Below, in pieces: positions 9,126 through 19,938 of a stretch of 64,000 bases of DNA; positions within the stretch are counted from its first letter, which is position 1, and every line of letters starts with the position of its first letter. Made by a program: the position numbers and the translations under genes. The stretch is from Bacillus sp. SJS (GTDB lineage: Bacteria; Bacillota; Bacilli; Bacillales; Bacillaceae), in NCBI RefSeq assembly GCF_000732485.2, contig NZ_JAQV02000015.1:62001-126000 (forward strand). Direction: 5' to 3'. A model generated the notes under the pieces. That model worked only from the letters and a program-made list of their open reading frames with translations, had not been told where the DNA came from and searched no databases.

Positions 9126-10079
9126 TTAGATGGATTTCTGTAAAATTCCGTAAAGCAGCTTAGCCACTTTATTCGTATCGTGCCTGATTACGTCCCGGTC
9201 ATCTGTAATGAGATGATCGTGGACGATCGAAAGCCCGAGATTCTCCAGTTCCTCCAGATCGGCATGCACAGGCTGGGCCAGTTCCGCAGCATAGCGCTGT
9301 TTAATCGTGTCAGGAATCGTGTCAGCATTGACAAGAATCGTATCAATAAATGCACAATTCATGTGATCATAAAGAGCTTTAATATGATCGCTCGCCTTGT
9401 AGCCAAGCGTTTCGCCAGGCTGGGTCATGACGTTGCAAATATAGACCTTCTTCGCCTTCGCCTTGCACACTTCCTGTCCAATTTTCGGTACAAGCAAGTT
9501 TGGCAGGATGCTTGTATATAAGCTTCCCGGGCCAAGTATGATTAAATCTGCTTCCTGAATGACATCAATGGTTTCAGGCAAAGGATCAATATTTTCAGGA
9601 GTCAGAAATACCCGCTTTATTTTCTTCGCAGACTCAGGGATTTTAGATTCTCCTGAAACAACGGAACGGTCTTCCATTTCAGCATGCAGCATGACACTGC
9701 TGTTCGCCGCAGGAAGAACCTTCCCTCTCACATTGAGCACCTTGCTCATTTCTTTTATTGCATGGGTGAAGTCACCCGTTATGTTCGTCATGGCGGCGAG
9801 AATTAAATTGCCAAGAGAATGGCCTGTCAAACTGTCTCCTTTATTGAAGCGATGCTGGAAAAGCTCCTCTACAAGAGGCTCTACATCTGAAAGGGCAGCG
9901 AGAACATTTCGAATATCCCCAGGAGGAGGAATTTTCAGTTCATCACGGAGGCGCCCAGAGCTTCCCCCGTCATCAGCTACTGTCACAATCGCCGTTATAT
10001 CAACGGGGTAGGACTTAAGTCCCCGGAGCAGAACGGATAGCCCGGTTCCTCCGCCAATGATGACGATTTTAGGCAGCAC
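9126..10079 (-). CDS. yvcK: YvcK/CofD-like gluconeogenesis factor
   Basis: A 317-residue UDP-sugar-binding protein needed for growth on gluconeogenic carbon sources and for peptidoglycan homeostasis in B. subtilis. The N-terminal nucleotide-sugar motif GGGTGLSVLLRGLK is clear, followed by VTVADDGGSSGRLRDEL and PPGDIRNVLAALSD, typical of the CofD/YvcK fold. No lactyl-transferase role is expected. Two bases separate it from rapZ upstream and 36 from whiA downstream, so the genes are co-transcribed. Confidence 0.95.
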   Translation of the reverse strand: MLPKIVIIGGGTGLSVLLRGLKSYPVDITAIVTVADDGGSSGRLRDELKIPPPGDIRNVLAALSDVEPLVEELFQHRFNKGDSLTGHSLGNLILAAMTNITGDFTHAIKEMSKVLNVRGKVLPAANSSVMLHAEMEDRSVVSGESKIPESAKKIKRVFLTPENIDPLPETIDVIQEADLIILGPGSLYTSILPNLLVPKIGQEVCKAKAKKVYICNVMTQPGETLGYKASDHIKALYDHMNCAFIDTILVNADTIPDTIKQRYAAELAQPVHADLEELENLGLSIVHDHLITDDRDVIRHDTNKVAKLLYGILQKSI

Positions 10080-10081
10080 GT

Positions 10082-11002
10082 CTATTTCTTGCTTCTTCTT
10101 TCAATATCGCGGTGGGACACATGGGCCTTGTAATCCTTTTTATAATAACCCGCGATGTGTTCTGCTAATGTTACTGAGCGATGCTGGCCTCCTGTACAGC
10201 CGATCGCAATGACAAGCTGGCTTTTCCCTTCCCTTTTGTAATACGGAAGCATAAACGTCAGCAAATCAAGCACTTTCTCCAGAAACTTGGTGGTTTCGTT
10301 CCACTTCAGCACGTAGGACGATACTTCTTCTTCCAATCCTGTTTTCAGTCTCATATGCTCGATATAGTGCGGATTCGGAAGAAAGCGGACATCGAATACG
10401 AGATCCGCATCAATCGGAATCCCGTATTTAAAACCAAACGACATGATATTTACCGTAAAGGTTTGCTCCTCTGCTGCTGAAAATTGCTTTAAAATCTTTT
10501 CCCGGAGCTGGCGCGGCTTTAATTCGGATGTATCATAAATGATTTGCGCCCGTCCTTTAAGCTCCTCCAAAAGTTCCCTCTCAATTTGAATCCCTTCGAG
10601 AGGAAGTCCGGTAGATGCCAGAGGATGAGAACGTCTTGTTTCCTTATAGCGTGTAACAAGAGTTGAATCCTTTGCATCCAGGAACAGGATTTGCGGAGTA
10701 ATCCAAGCTGATTCTCCAATTTCATCAAGTGCCTGAAGCAGGCTGTCAAAAAACTCACGGCCTCTTAAGTCCATAACCAAAGCCACTTTATTCATCTTTG
10801 AACCTGATTCTTTCATCAGTTCAAGGAATTTTGGAAGAAGAGTCGGCGGGAGATTGTCTACACAAAAAAAGCCTAGATCCTCAAAGCTTTGAATGGCAAC
10901 GGTCTTGCCTGCCCCGGACATTCCGGTAATAATGACCATCTGAATGTCTGAGTGGGTTTGGGTGCTTTCTTCCTGTCCAATGTTCTGGCTTGTCAGTTCC
11001 AT
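10082..11002 (-). CDS. rapZ: RNase adapter protein RapZ (YvcJ)
   Basis: A 306-residue P-loop nucleotide-binding protein. Walker A is GMSGAGKT near residue 28, and the C-terminal region has [17 protein letters not shown] and the conserved SHRDIE. In Enterobacteria RapZ guides GlmZ sRNA to RNase E; in Bacillus the homologue YvcJ affects competence, and its RNA partner is not established. The start ATG is preceded by GGGAGGAGG. The N-terminal ~20 polar residues before VIITGMSG are somewhat longer than in B. subtilis. Confidence 0.93.
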   Translation of the reverse strand: MELTSQNIGQEESTQTHSDIQMVIITGMSGAGKTVAIQSFEDLGFFCVDNLPPTLLPKFLELMKESGSKMNKVALVMDLRGREFFDSLLQALDEIGESAWITPQILFLDAKDSTLVTRYKETRRSHPLASTGLPLEGIQIERELLEELKGRAQIIYDTSELKPRQLREKILKQFSAAEEQTFTVNIMSFGFKYGIPIDADLVFDVRFLPNPHYIEHMRLKTGLEEEVSSYVLKWNETTKFLEKVLDLLTFMLPYYKREGKSQLVIAIGCTGGQHRSVTLAEHIAGYYKKDYKAHVSHRDIERRSKK

Positions 11003-11046
11003 CCGGAATTTCCTCCTCCCCTTCTTTTAAAATTAAAGGGTATTTT

Positions 11047-11505
11047 TTACTGGGGATCGAGTCTGTAGCTCAATAATTCAAAATCCTTTGTATACGTAAA
11101 CGTGCCATAAATGACACCTGATCCCTTCATCATAAAATCCAGAATGTGATGGTCACCGGGAGCCATCGGCAAGTCGGCAATTTTGTCTGCATCATGCCAG
11201 ACGATCAGCCCTTCTTCGGACTCATCTACATGTTCACCGGTATAGTCCTCTGCAAAAAAAGTGAACATCATCCACTCTGAAACAATTTCATTTCCTTCCT
11301 TGATTAAGAAAGTGAAGATCCCTTTAATCTCAGGATTTTTTAAATATATGCCTGTTTCTTCCCGATATTCGCGGATGACGGAATCTTTTAAGGACTCACC
11401 CTGCTCCATTTTCCCTCCAGGAGCTACCCACCATCCCCTTCTCGGTTTTTGAAGAAGAAGAATTTTACTGTCTTTCTTTAAGACACAATTCGCAACACGC
11501 TGCAA
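11047..11505 (-). CDS. yvcI: Nudix hydrolase YvcI
   Basis: A 152-residue Nudix protein with the complete box G-x5-E-x7-REYREETGI in GKMEQGESLKDSVIREYREE. It is the first gene of the rapZ-yvcK-whiA-crh block, the same order as in B. subtilis. It resembles 8-oxo-dGTP diphosphatase-like members, but substrate choice cannot be read from the sequence. Forty-four nt separate it from rapZ. Confidence 0.9.
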   Translation of the reverse strand: MQRVANCVLKKDSKILLLQKPRRGWWVAPGGKMEQGESLKDSVIREYREETGIYLKNPEIKGIFTFLIKEGNEIVSEWMMFTFFAEDYTGEHVDESEEGLIVWHDADKIADLPMAPGDHHILDFMMKGSGVIYGTFTYTKDFELLSYRLDPQ

Positions 11506-11821
11506 CGTCTTTCACCTCGTTGTGTAAAAGCCAGATTTCATTCACTTAATTATACTATTTATACAGTTCACTCACAATGAACGAACCTTTTAAATTAAAG
11601 CACTGTTAAACTTAGCTGTTGATTTGCTCGCTTATCCTTGTGCGGGCGGTGAGGGATCCTCCCCGCTTTGCGCCTGCGGGGTCTCACCTGTCCCGCTGCT
11701 CTAAAGCTCAAGTCTCGCGCCTTCCACTCAATCAACAGGTGTTAAAAATCAACTATCAGCTTTAGCAGAGCCTAAATTAAAAGCTTGCGGAGCGGCTTGG
11801 AGCAGACCATATATTTTTACA
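11506..11821. other. Intergenic region upstream of yvcI
   Basis: Gene-free stretch between yvcI and the trxB terminator. It holds the yvcI promoter region near 11.51-11.58 kb and one copy of the dispersed repeat (11602-11753). Nothing else is recognised. Confidence 0.6.
11602..11753 (+). repeat. Dispersed repeat, copy A
   Basis: A ~150-bp element starting CTGTTAAACTTAGCTGTTGATT and ending AATCAACAGGTGTTAAAA, so CTGTTGATT-type ends are inverted. The interior has CGCTTTGCGCCTGCGGGGTC and CTCACCTGTC. The same interior occurs inverted at 48.5 kb (copy D), with shortened or decayed copies at 25.86 kb and 35.26 kb. No ORF. It resembles a MITE-like or palindromic intergenic repeat. Confidence 0.8.
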
Positions 11822-11822
11822 C

Positions 11823-11858
11823 AAAAAAAGGAGCGCAGGAAAGGGCACCTGCGCTCTA
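11823..11858 (-). terminator. trxB terminator
   Basis: Minus-strand stem GAGCGCAGG / CCTGCGCTC with an eight-base loop and a long T-run, about 95 nt after the trxB stop. Confidence 0.9.
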
Positions 11859-11951
11859 AACTTATTTATAAAAGGGGGTCAATTACTATTCATATCTTAC
11901 CCCATGTTTATTTCACCTGTGTTACAGGAGAGTTAAAACCTAATTACGGTT

Positions 11952-12917
<966 letters not shown>

Positions 12918-13165
12918 TTACAAAAAATCCGATTCGGATGATTGGTTCGTATTATTATTCCTTAGTATCATCCTATTAAATATTAAAAAAACACGCTATT
13001 TTTTTGCTCACGAATAAACGCACTGAGGCTGGAAGATGGTCCGTTCAGTACATTTTGATGAAAAGGGATCAATGGTGTAAGGCTTCTTTGCCATCTTTTT
13101 AAATGAGGTCTGCTCAATTTAAGAAAAAAGCACCGCATACGCTGCCGATACTTTTCCCGAAATGT

Positions 13166-14602
13166 TTATAGGCCTTTTACAAGCCGTTCATATTTGGTCA
13201 AAGTTGAAACCGTCACTCCAAATGCAGTGGCGACCTCTGTCTTTGTCACCCGTTCCTCATCTTTTTCCTTGAGAATGTAATAAAAGGCAGCGGACCAGGC
13301 ATTTGCATTCTTTAAACTGTGCTTGGCTGAATTAACCTTAAGCATCGTGTCAAAGAAGGAGAGAAATGTCTTTTCTTCAATTGAATGCAGCTGCTTTTCC
13401 AGTGCTTCGGCTGCATTATATAAATAAGCCCCGCTTCCTTTTTGGTGAGCATCAGGAGAGAGGATATGCTTTAAAAACTCCTGTTCAATATCAGATTGAG
13501 GTCTTAAAGCATGATGATGCCTAATTTCTTCAAGCTGATTGGATTTTGAAGCAATGTAAACCAGTGTCAGACGCTCTTTAAGCGTCATTTCCTTTAACGA
13601 TGACTGGTTCTCCCATGGCTCAGATCCGGCTTTGGAAGGATTTTCGCGGATGACGCGGTCCCAGGCCGATTTCGCCAGATCCTCATGCCCAAGATGCCAG
13701 GCCGAGTAGGACAGCCAGTAAAAGAAGGTATCATCACCCTCAAATCCTTGGCGCTGCAGGGAACGAAGCCATTTAAACGCCAGCTCGTATTTCCCGATCA
13801 AGGCGAATGTTGCACCAAGTTTATAGCGGTGTTCAATCATAATTGGATGAACTGCGGCCAGCTGCTCAGTCAGCGCCAGCACTTCCTTATCCTTGCGCTC
13901 GTAATAGTAAAAGACAAGCAGATTGCAAAAAGCATGCAAATTGCCTTCATTCAGCTCCAGTACAAGCTCCAGATAGTATTTTGCTTTTTCAACGTTTCCC
14001 GAGTAAAAATAAGCCAGGGATAAATTGTTGTAAGCAGACCAGAATTCAGGAAACTCTTCGATGATTTCATGCAAAAGAGAGATCGCTTCATCGAGTTTAC
14101 CGTTCTCAAGAAGAGATCTTGCCGTTTCCTGCTTTATAATCAGTTCATCTGAATCTTCGAAAGAAGGATCTTCATCTTCCCCTTCAATCATTAGTAATTC
14201 AAGCAATTCTTCGTTATCTTCTATAAAATCTCCGTCAGGAGCTTCAGTTGAATAGGCAGTCGCACATTTATACGCCTGATGGAACAATCCAAGATGGGCG
14301 TAATTGTTGGCCATGAAATAATGACACTCAATCTGGGACGGGTCCACTTTTTCAATAATGGATGTCAAAATTTCATTGGATTCCTGGTAATTCCCCATTT
14401 CCGTATAGATCATTGCAAGCTGGGATAGAAAATTGGAGTTATCAGGTTCGAGCGCTGCCGCCCGCTTAAGAAGCTTGCTTGCTCTCTCCAGATTTCGCTC
14501 CACCCGATAAGCCTTTAATGCTCTGCGGTAATAGTAGGCGCCGTTCTGGAAAAAAGGAACAACCTGCGCTTTTTGCTGTCGATCAAATAGTTGTTTTCCC
14601 AC
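13166..14602 (-). CDS. yvcD: Tetratricopeptide-repeat protein YvcD
   Basis: A cytoplasmic protein of about 478 residues made of TPR-like helical repeats: the ALKAYRVERNLERASKLLKRA region, then EPDNSNFLSQLAMIYTEMGN, then the WSAYNNLSLAYFYSGNVEKA unit and more. It ends in a short helix-turn-helix-like segment (EVATAFGVTVSTLTKYERLV), so it may couple protein contacts to DNA or RNA. Function unknown. The start is chosen at the GTG 14600-14602, six bases after GGAGG; the upstream ATG at 14620 lacks a ribosome binding site. Confidence 0.85.
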   Translation of the reverse strand: MGKQLFDRQQKAQVVPFFQNGAYYYRRALKAYRVERNLERASKLLKRAAALEPDNSNFLSQLAMIYTEMGNYQESNEILTSIIEKVDPSQIECHYFMANNYAHLGLFHQAYKCATAYSTEAPDGDFIEDNEELLELLMIEGEDEDPSFEDSDELIIKQETARSLLENGKLDEAISLLHEIIEEFPEFWSAYNNLSLAYFYSGNVEKAKYYLELVLELNEGNLHAFCNLLVFYYYERKDKEVLALTEQLAAVHPIMIEHRYKLGATFALIGKYELAFKWLRSLQRQGFEGDDTFFYWLSYSAWHLGHEDLAKSAWDRVIRENPSKAGSEPWENQSSLKEMTLKERLTLVYIASKSNQLEEIRHHHALRPQSDIEQEFLKHILSPDAHQKGSGAYLYNAAEALEKQLHSIEEKTFLSFFDTMLKVNSAKHSLKNANAWSAAFYYILKEKDEERVTKTEVATAFGVTVSTLTKYERLVKGL

Positions 14603-14734
14603 GGAAATCCTCCATTTCATACATTTAACCGTACGTTAGTATACCATAGTTTAACCCGTACACAACAGGGCAGAAGACAGTTCCCCCACAAAAAAGCAGA
14701 ATTTCCTTTTTCTGATAGCCGGAATCCTCAATCC

Positions 14735-14764
14735 AAAATAAAACCCGGCTTCAAAAGCCGGGCT
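14735..14764 (-). terminator. Terminator of the his operon
   Basis: Stem AGCCCGGCT / AAGCCGGGT followed on the minus strand by TTTATTTT. It sits just past the hisI stop and closes the his operon. Confidence 0.85.
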
Positions 14765-14777
14765 TCCATGAAAATCG

Positions 14778-15389
14778 TTATTTTCTTTCTTCGAGCGCCT
14801 TCAATACTTCGCTGAAAGGAAGCTTTTGCTCCCTAAGCAAAACAAGCAAATGGAAAATCAGGTCGGCTGCTTCCCACTTCAGTTCATCATGACTTCTGTT
14901 TTTAGCGGCAATAATGACTTCCGAAGCCTCTTCTCCAACTTTCTTCAGGATCTTGTCCACACCTTCTGTGAGAAGGTATGTCGTATAAGAGCCCTCAGGC
15001 CGCTCGGTATCCCGCTCGGCAATAACCCGTTCCAGATCACTTAATATAGCAAATGGATTGTGCTGTGTCTGGGACCCTCCGGCTTTTTCAAAGCAGGAAA
15101 AGGATCCGGTATGGCACGCGGGTCCTTTTGGTTCCACCAGTACAAGCAAGGCATCCTTATCACAGTCGTAACGGAGCTCGACAACGGATTGAGTGTTGCC
15201 AGAGGTTGCACCTTTATGCCACAGTTCATTGCGGGACCGGCTAAAGAACCAGGTCTCTTTGCTTTCTATCGTTTTTTTCAGCGATTCTTCATTCATATAG
15301 GCAAGCGTCAAAACCTCTTTGCTGACTGCATCCTGGACAATGGCAGGAACAAGTCCTTTTTCGTCAAATCGGATATCATCTGTATTCAT
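14778..15389 (-). CDS. hisI: Bifunctional phosphoribosyl-AMP cyclohydrolase / phosphoribosyl-ATP pyrophosphatase
   Basis: Catalyses steps 2 and 3 of histidine synthesis. The N-terminal HisI domain (about 1-110) has [20 protein letters not shown] and the zinc cysteine in [12 protein letters not shown]; the C-terminal HisE domain (about 115-203) has [20 protein letters not shown], then [11 protein letters not shown]. The 203-residue length fits the HisIE fusion. It is the last gene of the operon, overlapping hisF by 4 nt (ATGA-type), and a terminator follows. Confidence 0.95.
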   Translation of the reverse strand: MNTDDIRFDEKGLVPAIVQDAVSKEVLTLAYMNEESLKKTIESKETWFFSRSRNELWHKGATSGNTQSVVELRYDCDKDALLVLVEPKGPACHTGSFSCFEKAGGSQTQHNPFAILSDLERVIAERDTERPEGSYTTYLLTEGVDKILKKVGEEASEVIIAAKNRSHDELKWEAADLIFHLLVLLREQKLPFSEVLKALEERK

Positions 15390-16144
15390 CGTATATTCAC
15401 TCCTCTGGCTTTCAGCTGGCTTTTGACTTCCCTAACTGATGTCTCTTTATAATGGAAGATGGATGCAGCTAATGCCGCATCAGCTTTGCCTTCTGTAAAT
15501 GCATCATAAAAATGATCGGCATTCCCGGCACCGCCCGAAGCAATGACAGGTACTGATACCGCTTCGCTGATTCTTCGCGTAAGTTCAAGATTGAAACCAG
15601 TCTTCGCACCATCTTGATCCATGCTTGTGAGCAGAATTTCACCAGTGCCTCGCTTAACAGCTTCTTTTGCCCACGCGACAGCTTCCCATTCTGTTGGCTT
15701 GCGTCCGCCGTGTGTATATACTCGAAAAATCTCTAGCTCTTCATCGTATTTTGCATCGATCGCTGTCACGATACACTGCGAACCAAAGTATAGGGCTCCT
15801 TCAGAAATAAGATGGGGAGTTACGAGCGCAGCTGTATTAACCGACACTTTATCTGCACCCGCCCGAAGAATGGCTTTCATATCCTCCAGACTGTTGATGC
15901 CGCCGCCTACCGTAAACGGAATCGCAAGCTGTGCAGCGGTTTGCTCTACTACTTCAATCATTGTTTTCCTGCCTTCATGGGAAGCAGAAATATCAAGGAA
16001 AACAAGTTCGTCTGCCCCTTCTTCGTCATAAAACTTTGCTAGTTCCACCGGGTCTCCAGCATCTTTAAGCTCTACAAACTGCACTCCCTTTACGACTCTT
16101 CCATCCTTTACATCAAGACAGGGTATAATCCGTTTTGTTATCAT
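15386..16144 (-). CDS. hisF: Imidazole glycerol phosphate synthase cyclase subunit
   Basis: TIM-barrel subunit that uses ammonia delivered by HisH to convert PRFAR into IGP and AICAR. The 252 residues begin [20 protein letters not shown] with the catalytic Asp11; the second catalytic aspartate is in [10 protein letters not shown]. The phosphate sites GGGINS and ASGGAGN are present. It overlaps hisA by 4 nt and hisI by 4 nt, indicating tight translational coupling. Confidence 0.96.
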   Translation of the reverse strand: MITKRIIPCLDVKDGRVVKGVQFVELKDAGDPVELAKFYDEEGADELVFLDISASHEGRKTMIEVVEQTAAQLAIPFTVGGGINSLEDMKAILRAGADKVSVNTAALVTPHLISEGALYFGSQCIVTAIDAKYDEELEIFRVYTHGGRKPTEWEAVAWAKEAVKRGTGEILLTSMDQDGAKTGFNLELTRRISEAVSVPVIASGGAGNADHFYDAFTEGKADAALAASIFHYKETSVREVKSQLKARGVNIR

Positions 16145-16872
16145 TGTCCTGTCACCTCTTGAAGAGCTTCACTTAGTGAAAAGCGTTTCGTATAAAGTGC
16201 TTTCCCGATAATTGCTCCTGAAATTCCCTCTTCACGGGATAATGCCTGAAGGTCATCAATTGAACTGACTCCGCCTGAAGCAATAACCGTTTTGCCGGTC
16301 GCTTTTGCCATTTCAGCCGTCGATTGAACATTTGGTCCTGACAGCATTCCGTCTGTAGCGATGTCAGTGAAAATAAATGTTTCCGCACCATGCTCAGCAA
16401 GCTCTTTCCCGAGGTCAGCCGCTTTTACCTGGGATGTATTCAGCCAGCCCTCCGTTGAAACAAATCCGTCCTTCGCATCGAGCCCTATAGCAATCTTCCC
16501 GCTGTACTTAGAGAGCATCTCCTTTACAAAAGCAGGATCAGAAATAGCCGAACTTCCCAAAATTACCCGATCAATACCTTGATCAAGATACCGTTCAACA
16601 TCACTCTCTGTTCGGATACCGCCTCCGATTTGCACCTTTACCTTCAATTCCCGGGCAACCTGGAGAACGTACTGGCTGTTTACCGGTTTGCCGCTTTTCG
16701 CTCCATCGAGGTCCACCATATGAATCCACTCAGCACCCTCTTCAGCAAACAGTTTGGCCATATCAAATGGGGAATCCCCATAGACAGTCTCCTGATTGTA
16801 ATCCCCTTGCACAAGACGCACACATTTGCCGTCCCTCATGTCGATCGCCGGATACAATATGAACGGTTTCAT
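16141..16872 (-). CDS. hisA: ProFAR isomerase HisA
   Basis: Amadori isomerase of histidine synthesis, a TIM barrel related to HisF. The 243-residue protein has the catalytic Asp in [20 protein letters not shown] and the second one in [16 protein letters not shown]. Phosphate-binding GGGIRT and ASGGVSS are visible. It overlaps hisH by 4 nt upstream and hisF by 4 nt downstream. Confidence 0.96.
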   Translation of the reverse strand: MKPFILYPAIDMRDGKCVRLVQGDYNQETVYGDSPFDMAKLFAEEGAEWIHMVDLDGAKSGKPVNSQYVLQVARELKVKVQIGGGIRTESDVERYLDQGIDRVILGSSAISDPAFVKEMLSKYSGKIAIGLDAKDGFVSTEGWLNTSQVKAADLGKELAEHGAETFIFTDIATDGMLSGPNVQSTAEMAKATGKTVIASGGVSSIDDLQALSREEGISGAIIGKALYTKRFSLSEALQEVTGQ

Positions 16873-17501
16873 GCATTTGCCCCCTCTTTCACTTTTTCTG
16901 CAAACCTCTTTAAAATTGCGAGACCTGCTGTACTGCTTTTCTCCGGATGGAACTGCGTGCCGTACACATTTCCGCTTCCCACAACCGCAGGAACCTCAAC
17001 TCCATAATTTGTGCTTGCCAATACCGTTTTCGGACGGTCTGCTCTTACATAGAAGGAATGAACAAAGTAGGCATGCTGCCCATCAAGCCCGTTAATGAGG
17101 AATGACTCATTTTGTATAGTCAAATCGTTCCAGCCCATGTGCGGGACTTTTTGTCTTCCGTCTGGAATTTTAGTTGGAAGCTTGCCGACTTTTCCTTTCA
17201 GCAGTCCGAGTCCTTTTGTACGGCCATTTTCTTCGCTTTCATCAAACAGCAGCTGCATCCCGAGACAAATCCCAAGGATTGGTTTCCCTTTTGCCGCCTC
17301 TGCTTTAATGAAATCGGCCAGACTGTCTGCGTGAAGGTTCTGCATGGCATCTTTAAACGCTCCGACTCCAGGCAATATGTATCCGTCTGCTTCGATTAGA
17401 TCTTCGCGGATACCGGAGACAAAATACGGAATCTCCATACGTTCGAGCGCTTTCCTGACACTAAAGATATTTCCCATTCCATAATCAATGATTCCGATCA
17501 T
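16869..17501 (-). CDS. hisH: Imidazole glycerol phosphate synthase glutaminase subunit
   Basis: Class I glutamine amidotransferase that supplies ammonia to HisF. The 210-residue protein contains the nucleophile elbow [12 protein letters not shown], the substrate strand [15 protein letters not shown], and the catalytic His-Glu pair in [13 protein letters not shown]. The gene abuts hisB with zero intergenic bases and overlaps hisA by 4 nt. Confidence 0.96.
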   Translation of the reverse strand: MIGIIDYGMGNIFSVRKALERMEIPYFVSGIREDLIEADGYILPGVGAFKDAMQNLHADSLADFIKAEAAKGKPILGICLGMQLLFDESEENGRTKGLGLLKGKVGKLPTKIPDGRQKVPHMGWNDLTIQNESFLINGLDGQHAYFVHSFYVRADRPKTVLASTNYGVEVPAVVGSGNVYGTQFHPEKSSTAGLAILKRFAEKVKEGANA

Positions 17502-18089
17502 TTACAGCATTCCTTTCGTCGATGGCACCCCTTTGATGCGGGGGTCAATCGTTGACGCTTCATCAAGTGCACGGGCAAGTGCTTTAAAGACAGCTTCAAT
17601 AATGTGATGTGTATTGTGGCCATAATGAATAATCACATGGAGGTTCATTCGTGCCTCAAGGGCGAGCTTCCACAAAAATTCATGAACGAGCTCGGTATCA
17701 AACGTGCCGACCTTTGAGCTTGGGAGACTGCCCTTCATTTCAAAATGCGGACGGTTGCTGAGGTCGACGACCACTTGGGCAAGAGCTTCGTCCATCGGAA
17801 TAATCGCTGAACCGTAGCGCTTAATTCCTTTCTTGTCTCCAAGCGCCTCGCGGAATACTTGTCCAAGACAAATCCCAATGTCCTCTGTTGTATGGTGGTC
17901 ATCCACCTCAACGTCACCCGTCGCATGAACCGACAGGTCAAACTGGCCGTGCTTTGCAAATAAATCAAGCATATGGGTCATAAATGGAACGCCTGTCTCA
18001 AGATTAGACTGGCCTTCGCCATCAATATTCAGTTCAAGGCTAATTTGTGTTTCATTTGTATTCCGTTCAATGGAAGATTTTCTGGACAT
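17502..18089 (-). CDS. hisB: Imidazoleglycerol-phosphate dehydratase
   Basis: Manganese-dependent dehydratase forming imidazole-acetol phosphate. The 195-residue monofunctional form has the two metal-binding motifs DDHHTTEDIGICLG and GHNTHHIIEAVFKALARAL, as well as GVPFMTHMLDLFAKHGQFDL. There is no fused HisN phosphatase domain as seen in Enterobacteria. It lies three bases after hisD. Confidence 0.97.
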   Translation of the reverse strand: MSRKSSIERNTNETQISLELNIDGEGQSNLETGVPFMTHMLDLFAKHGQFDLSVHATGDVEVDDHHTTEDIGICLGQVFREALGDKKGIKRYGSAIIPMDEALAQVVVDLSNRPHFEMKGSLPSSKVGTFDTELVHEFLWKLALEARMNLHVIIHYGHNTHHIIEAVFKALARALDEASTIDPRIKGVPSTKGML

Positions 18090-18092
18090 GTG

Positions 18093-19292
18093 TTATTCCC
18101 CCTGTTTCAATCGTTCTTCAATCGCGCGGGCGTGGGCCTCGAGGCCTTCATAGCGTGCGAACTCTGCGATTTTCCCTGCATTTTTCTCAAATGCTTCCTT
18201 GCTGTAATAAATGACGCTGGACTTTTTCGTAAAATCATCCACATTCAAAGGGCTCGAAAATCTGGCGGTACCGCTTGTGGGAAGGACGTGGTTCGGTCCG
18301 GCAAAATAATCGCCGACCGGCTCTGAGCTGTATCTTCCCATAAAAATCGCTCCTGCATGGCGAATGGAGCCAAGCCATTCAAATGGGTCCTTTACTAAAA
18401 GCTCCAGATGCTCAGGCGCAAGCTCGTTGACCAAACGGATTGCTTCTTCTTTCGTTTCAGCAACAAGAAATTCTCCATTTTGATCGATAGATGCTTTCGC
18501 TATGTCTTTCCGCGGCAAATCCTCCAGCTGCTTTTCCACTTCCAGCTTTACTTCTTCTGCAAATGCTTGAGAAGTCGTAATCAACATGCATTTGGAGAGC
18601 GGATCATGCTCAGCCTGTGAAAGAAGATCCGCTGCAGCCTCATTTGCTCTCGCCGTCTCATCTGCAACAACGGCAATTTCACTCGGGCCTGCAATCATGT
18701 CAATATCGACGTCACCGAAAACCTCACGTTTCGCTGTCGCTACATAAATATTTCCCGGCCCCACGATTTTATCAACCGGCTTAATGGTTTCCGTTCCATA
18801 TGCAAGCGCAGCTACTGCTTGGGCGCCGCCTGCTTTATAAATTTCCGTTACGCCCAGCTCATTTGCCGCCACAAGGACGCCTGCAGGAATAACCCCATCT
18901 CTAGATGGAGGGGAAACCATGGCGATTCTCTCTACACCAGCGACCTGGGCTGGAATGACGTTCATCAGGACCGAGGAAGGATAGGCAGCTGTCCCGCCCG
19001 GTACATAGACACCTGCAGAGTCGAGCGGTGTTACTTTTTGCCCTAATACCGTTCCATCAGGATTTGTCATAAACCAGGAATCACGCTTTTGCTTGCTGTG
19101 AAAAAGCCTGATGTTCTCAATGGCTTCCCTTATAATCTCAAGCAATGAATCATCTATATTGCGATACGCCTCTTGAATCTCAGTTTCTGTCACTTTGAAT
19201 GAATCGAGACGCACTCCGTCAAATTTCTCTGTATAATACCTCAGGGCTTCATCACCCTGCTTCTTTACCGCTTCAATGATTTCTTTTACCAT
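18093..19292 (-). CDS. hisD: Histidinol dehydrogenase, N-terminally short
   Basis: Zinc enzyme performing the last two oxidations to histidine. Zinc/catalytic segments [15 protein letters not shown] and [14 protein letters not shown] and the NAD region [18 protein letters not shown] are intact. The protein is 399 residues, about 28 shorter than typical HisD (~427). It begins [20 protein letters not shown], which aligns with residue ~30 of B. subtilis HisD, and an in-frame stop lies nine codons upstream, with AAGGAGG just before the ATG. So the N-terminal arm is absent in this sequence. Whether activity or dimerisation is affected is unknown. Confidence 0.93.
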   Translation of the reverse strand: MVKEIIEAVKKQGDEALRYYTEKFDGVRLDSFKVTETEIQEAYRNIDDSLLEIIREAIENIRLFHSKQKRDSWFMTNPDGTVLGQKVTPLDSAGVYVPGGTAAYPSSVLMNVIPAQVAGVERIAMVSPPSRDGVIPAGVLVAANELGVTEIYKAGGAQAVAALAYGTETIKPVDKIVGPGNIYVATAKREVFGDVDIDMIAGPSEIAVVADETARANEAAADLLSQAEHDPLSKCMLITTSQAFAEEVKLEVEKQLEDLPRKDIAKASIDQNGEFLVAETKEEAIRLVNELAPEHLELLVKDPFEWLGSIRHAGAIFMGRYSSEPVGDYFAGPNHVLPTSGTARFSSPLNVDDFTKKSSVIYYSKEAFEKNAGKIAEFARYEGLEAHARAIEERLKQGE

Positions 19293-19305
19293 ACGCCGCC
19301 CCTCC

Positions 19306-19938
19306 TTACCGGTTATTCACAGCTTTAGAAAGCCGTTCAGCCAGTTCATCAATCTGAAGATCCTTCATCCGGTAGCTGACAGGATTCACAATCAAGCGGG
19401 ATGTCACTTCCGTAATGTGCTCATATTCAACGAGTCCATTTTCCTTAAGAGTCCGGCCTGTCGATACAATATCCACGATTCTGTCAGCAAGACCAATCAT
19501 AGGAGCCAGCTCAATCGATCCGTTCAATTTAATGATCTCGACTTGCTCTCCCTGTTCTCTGAAATAACCGGATGCAATGTTCGGATACTTCGTTGCAATC
19601 CTTGGTGCTACATCACTCATCGGGTGATCCGGCAAGCCGGCTACTGCTAAATAGCAGCTGCTGATCTGTAGATCCAGAACTTCGTATACATCCCGTTCTT
19701 CTTCTAGCAGAACATCTTTTCCTGCAATCCCTACATCTGCAACACCATGCTCTACATATGTCGAAACATCCATCGGTTTTGCCAGGAAAAAGCGCAGATT
19801 TTCTTCAGGTATATCCAAGATCAGTTTTCGGCTGTCATCAAATTCAGGCGGAAGTTTATAGCCCGCCTCCCTTAACAGCTCAGCTGCCTCTTCAAAAATC
19901 CTGCCTTTAGGCATCGCAATCGTCAGCACATCATTCAT
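19306..19938 (-). CDS. hisG: ATP phosphoribosyltransferase, short form
   Basis: First enzyme of histidine synthesis. The 210-residue protein is the short HisG that needs HisZ as regulatory subunit. It begins [20 protein letters not shown] and carries the PRPP loop in [14 protein letters not shown]. The start is the ATG at 19938, overlapping the hisZ stop (ATGAATGA context), with AGAGGTG upstream; the longer frame to 20016 is inside hisZ. Confidence 0.96.
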   Translation of the reverse strand: MNDVLTIAMPKGRIFEEAAELLREAGYKLPPEFDDSRKLILDIPEENLRFFLAKPMDVSTYVEHGVADVGIAGKDVLLEEERDVYEVLDLQISSCYLAVAGLPDHPMSDVAPRIATKYPNIASGYFREQGEQVEIIKLNGSIELAPMIGLADRIVDIVSTGRTLKENGLVEYEHITEVTSRLIVNPVSYRMKDLQIDELAERLSKAVNNR

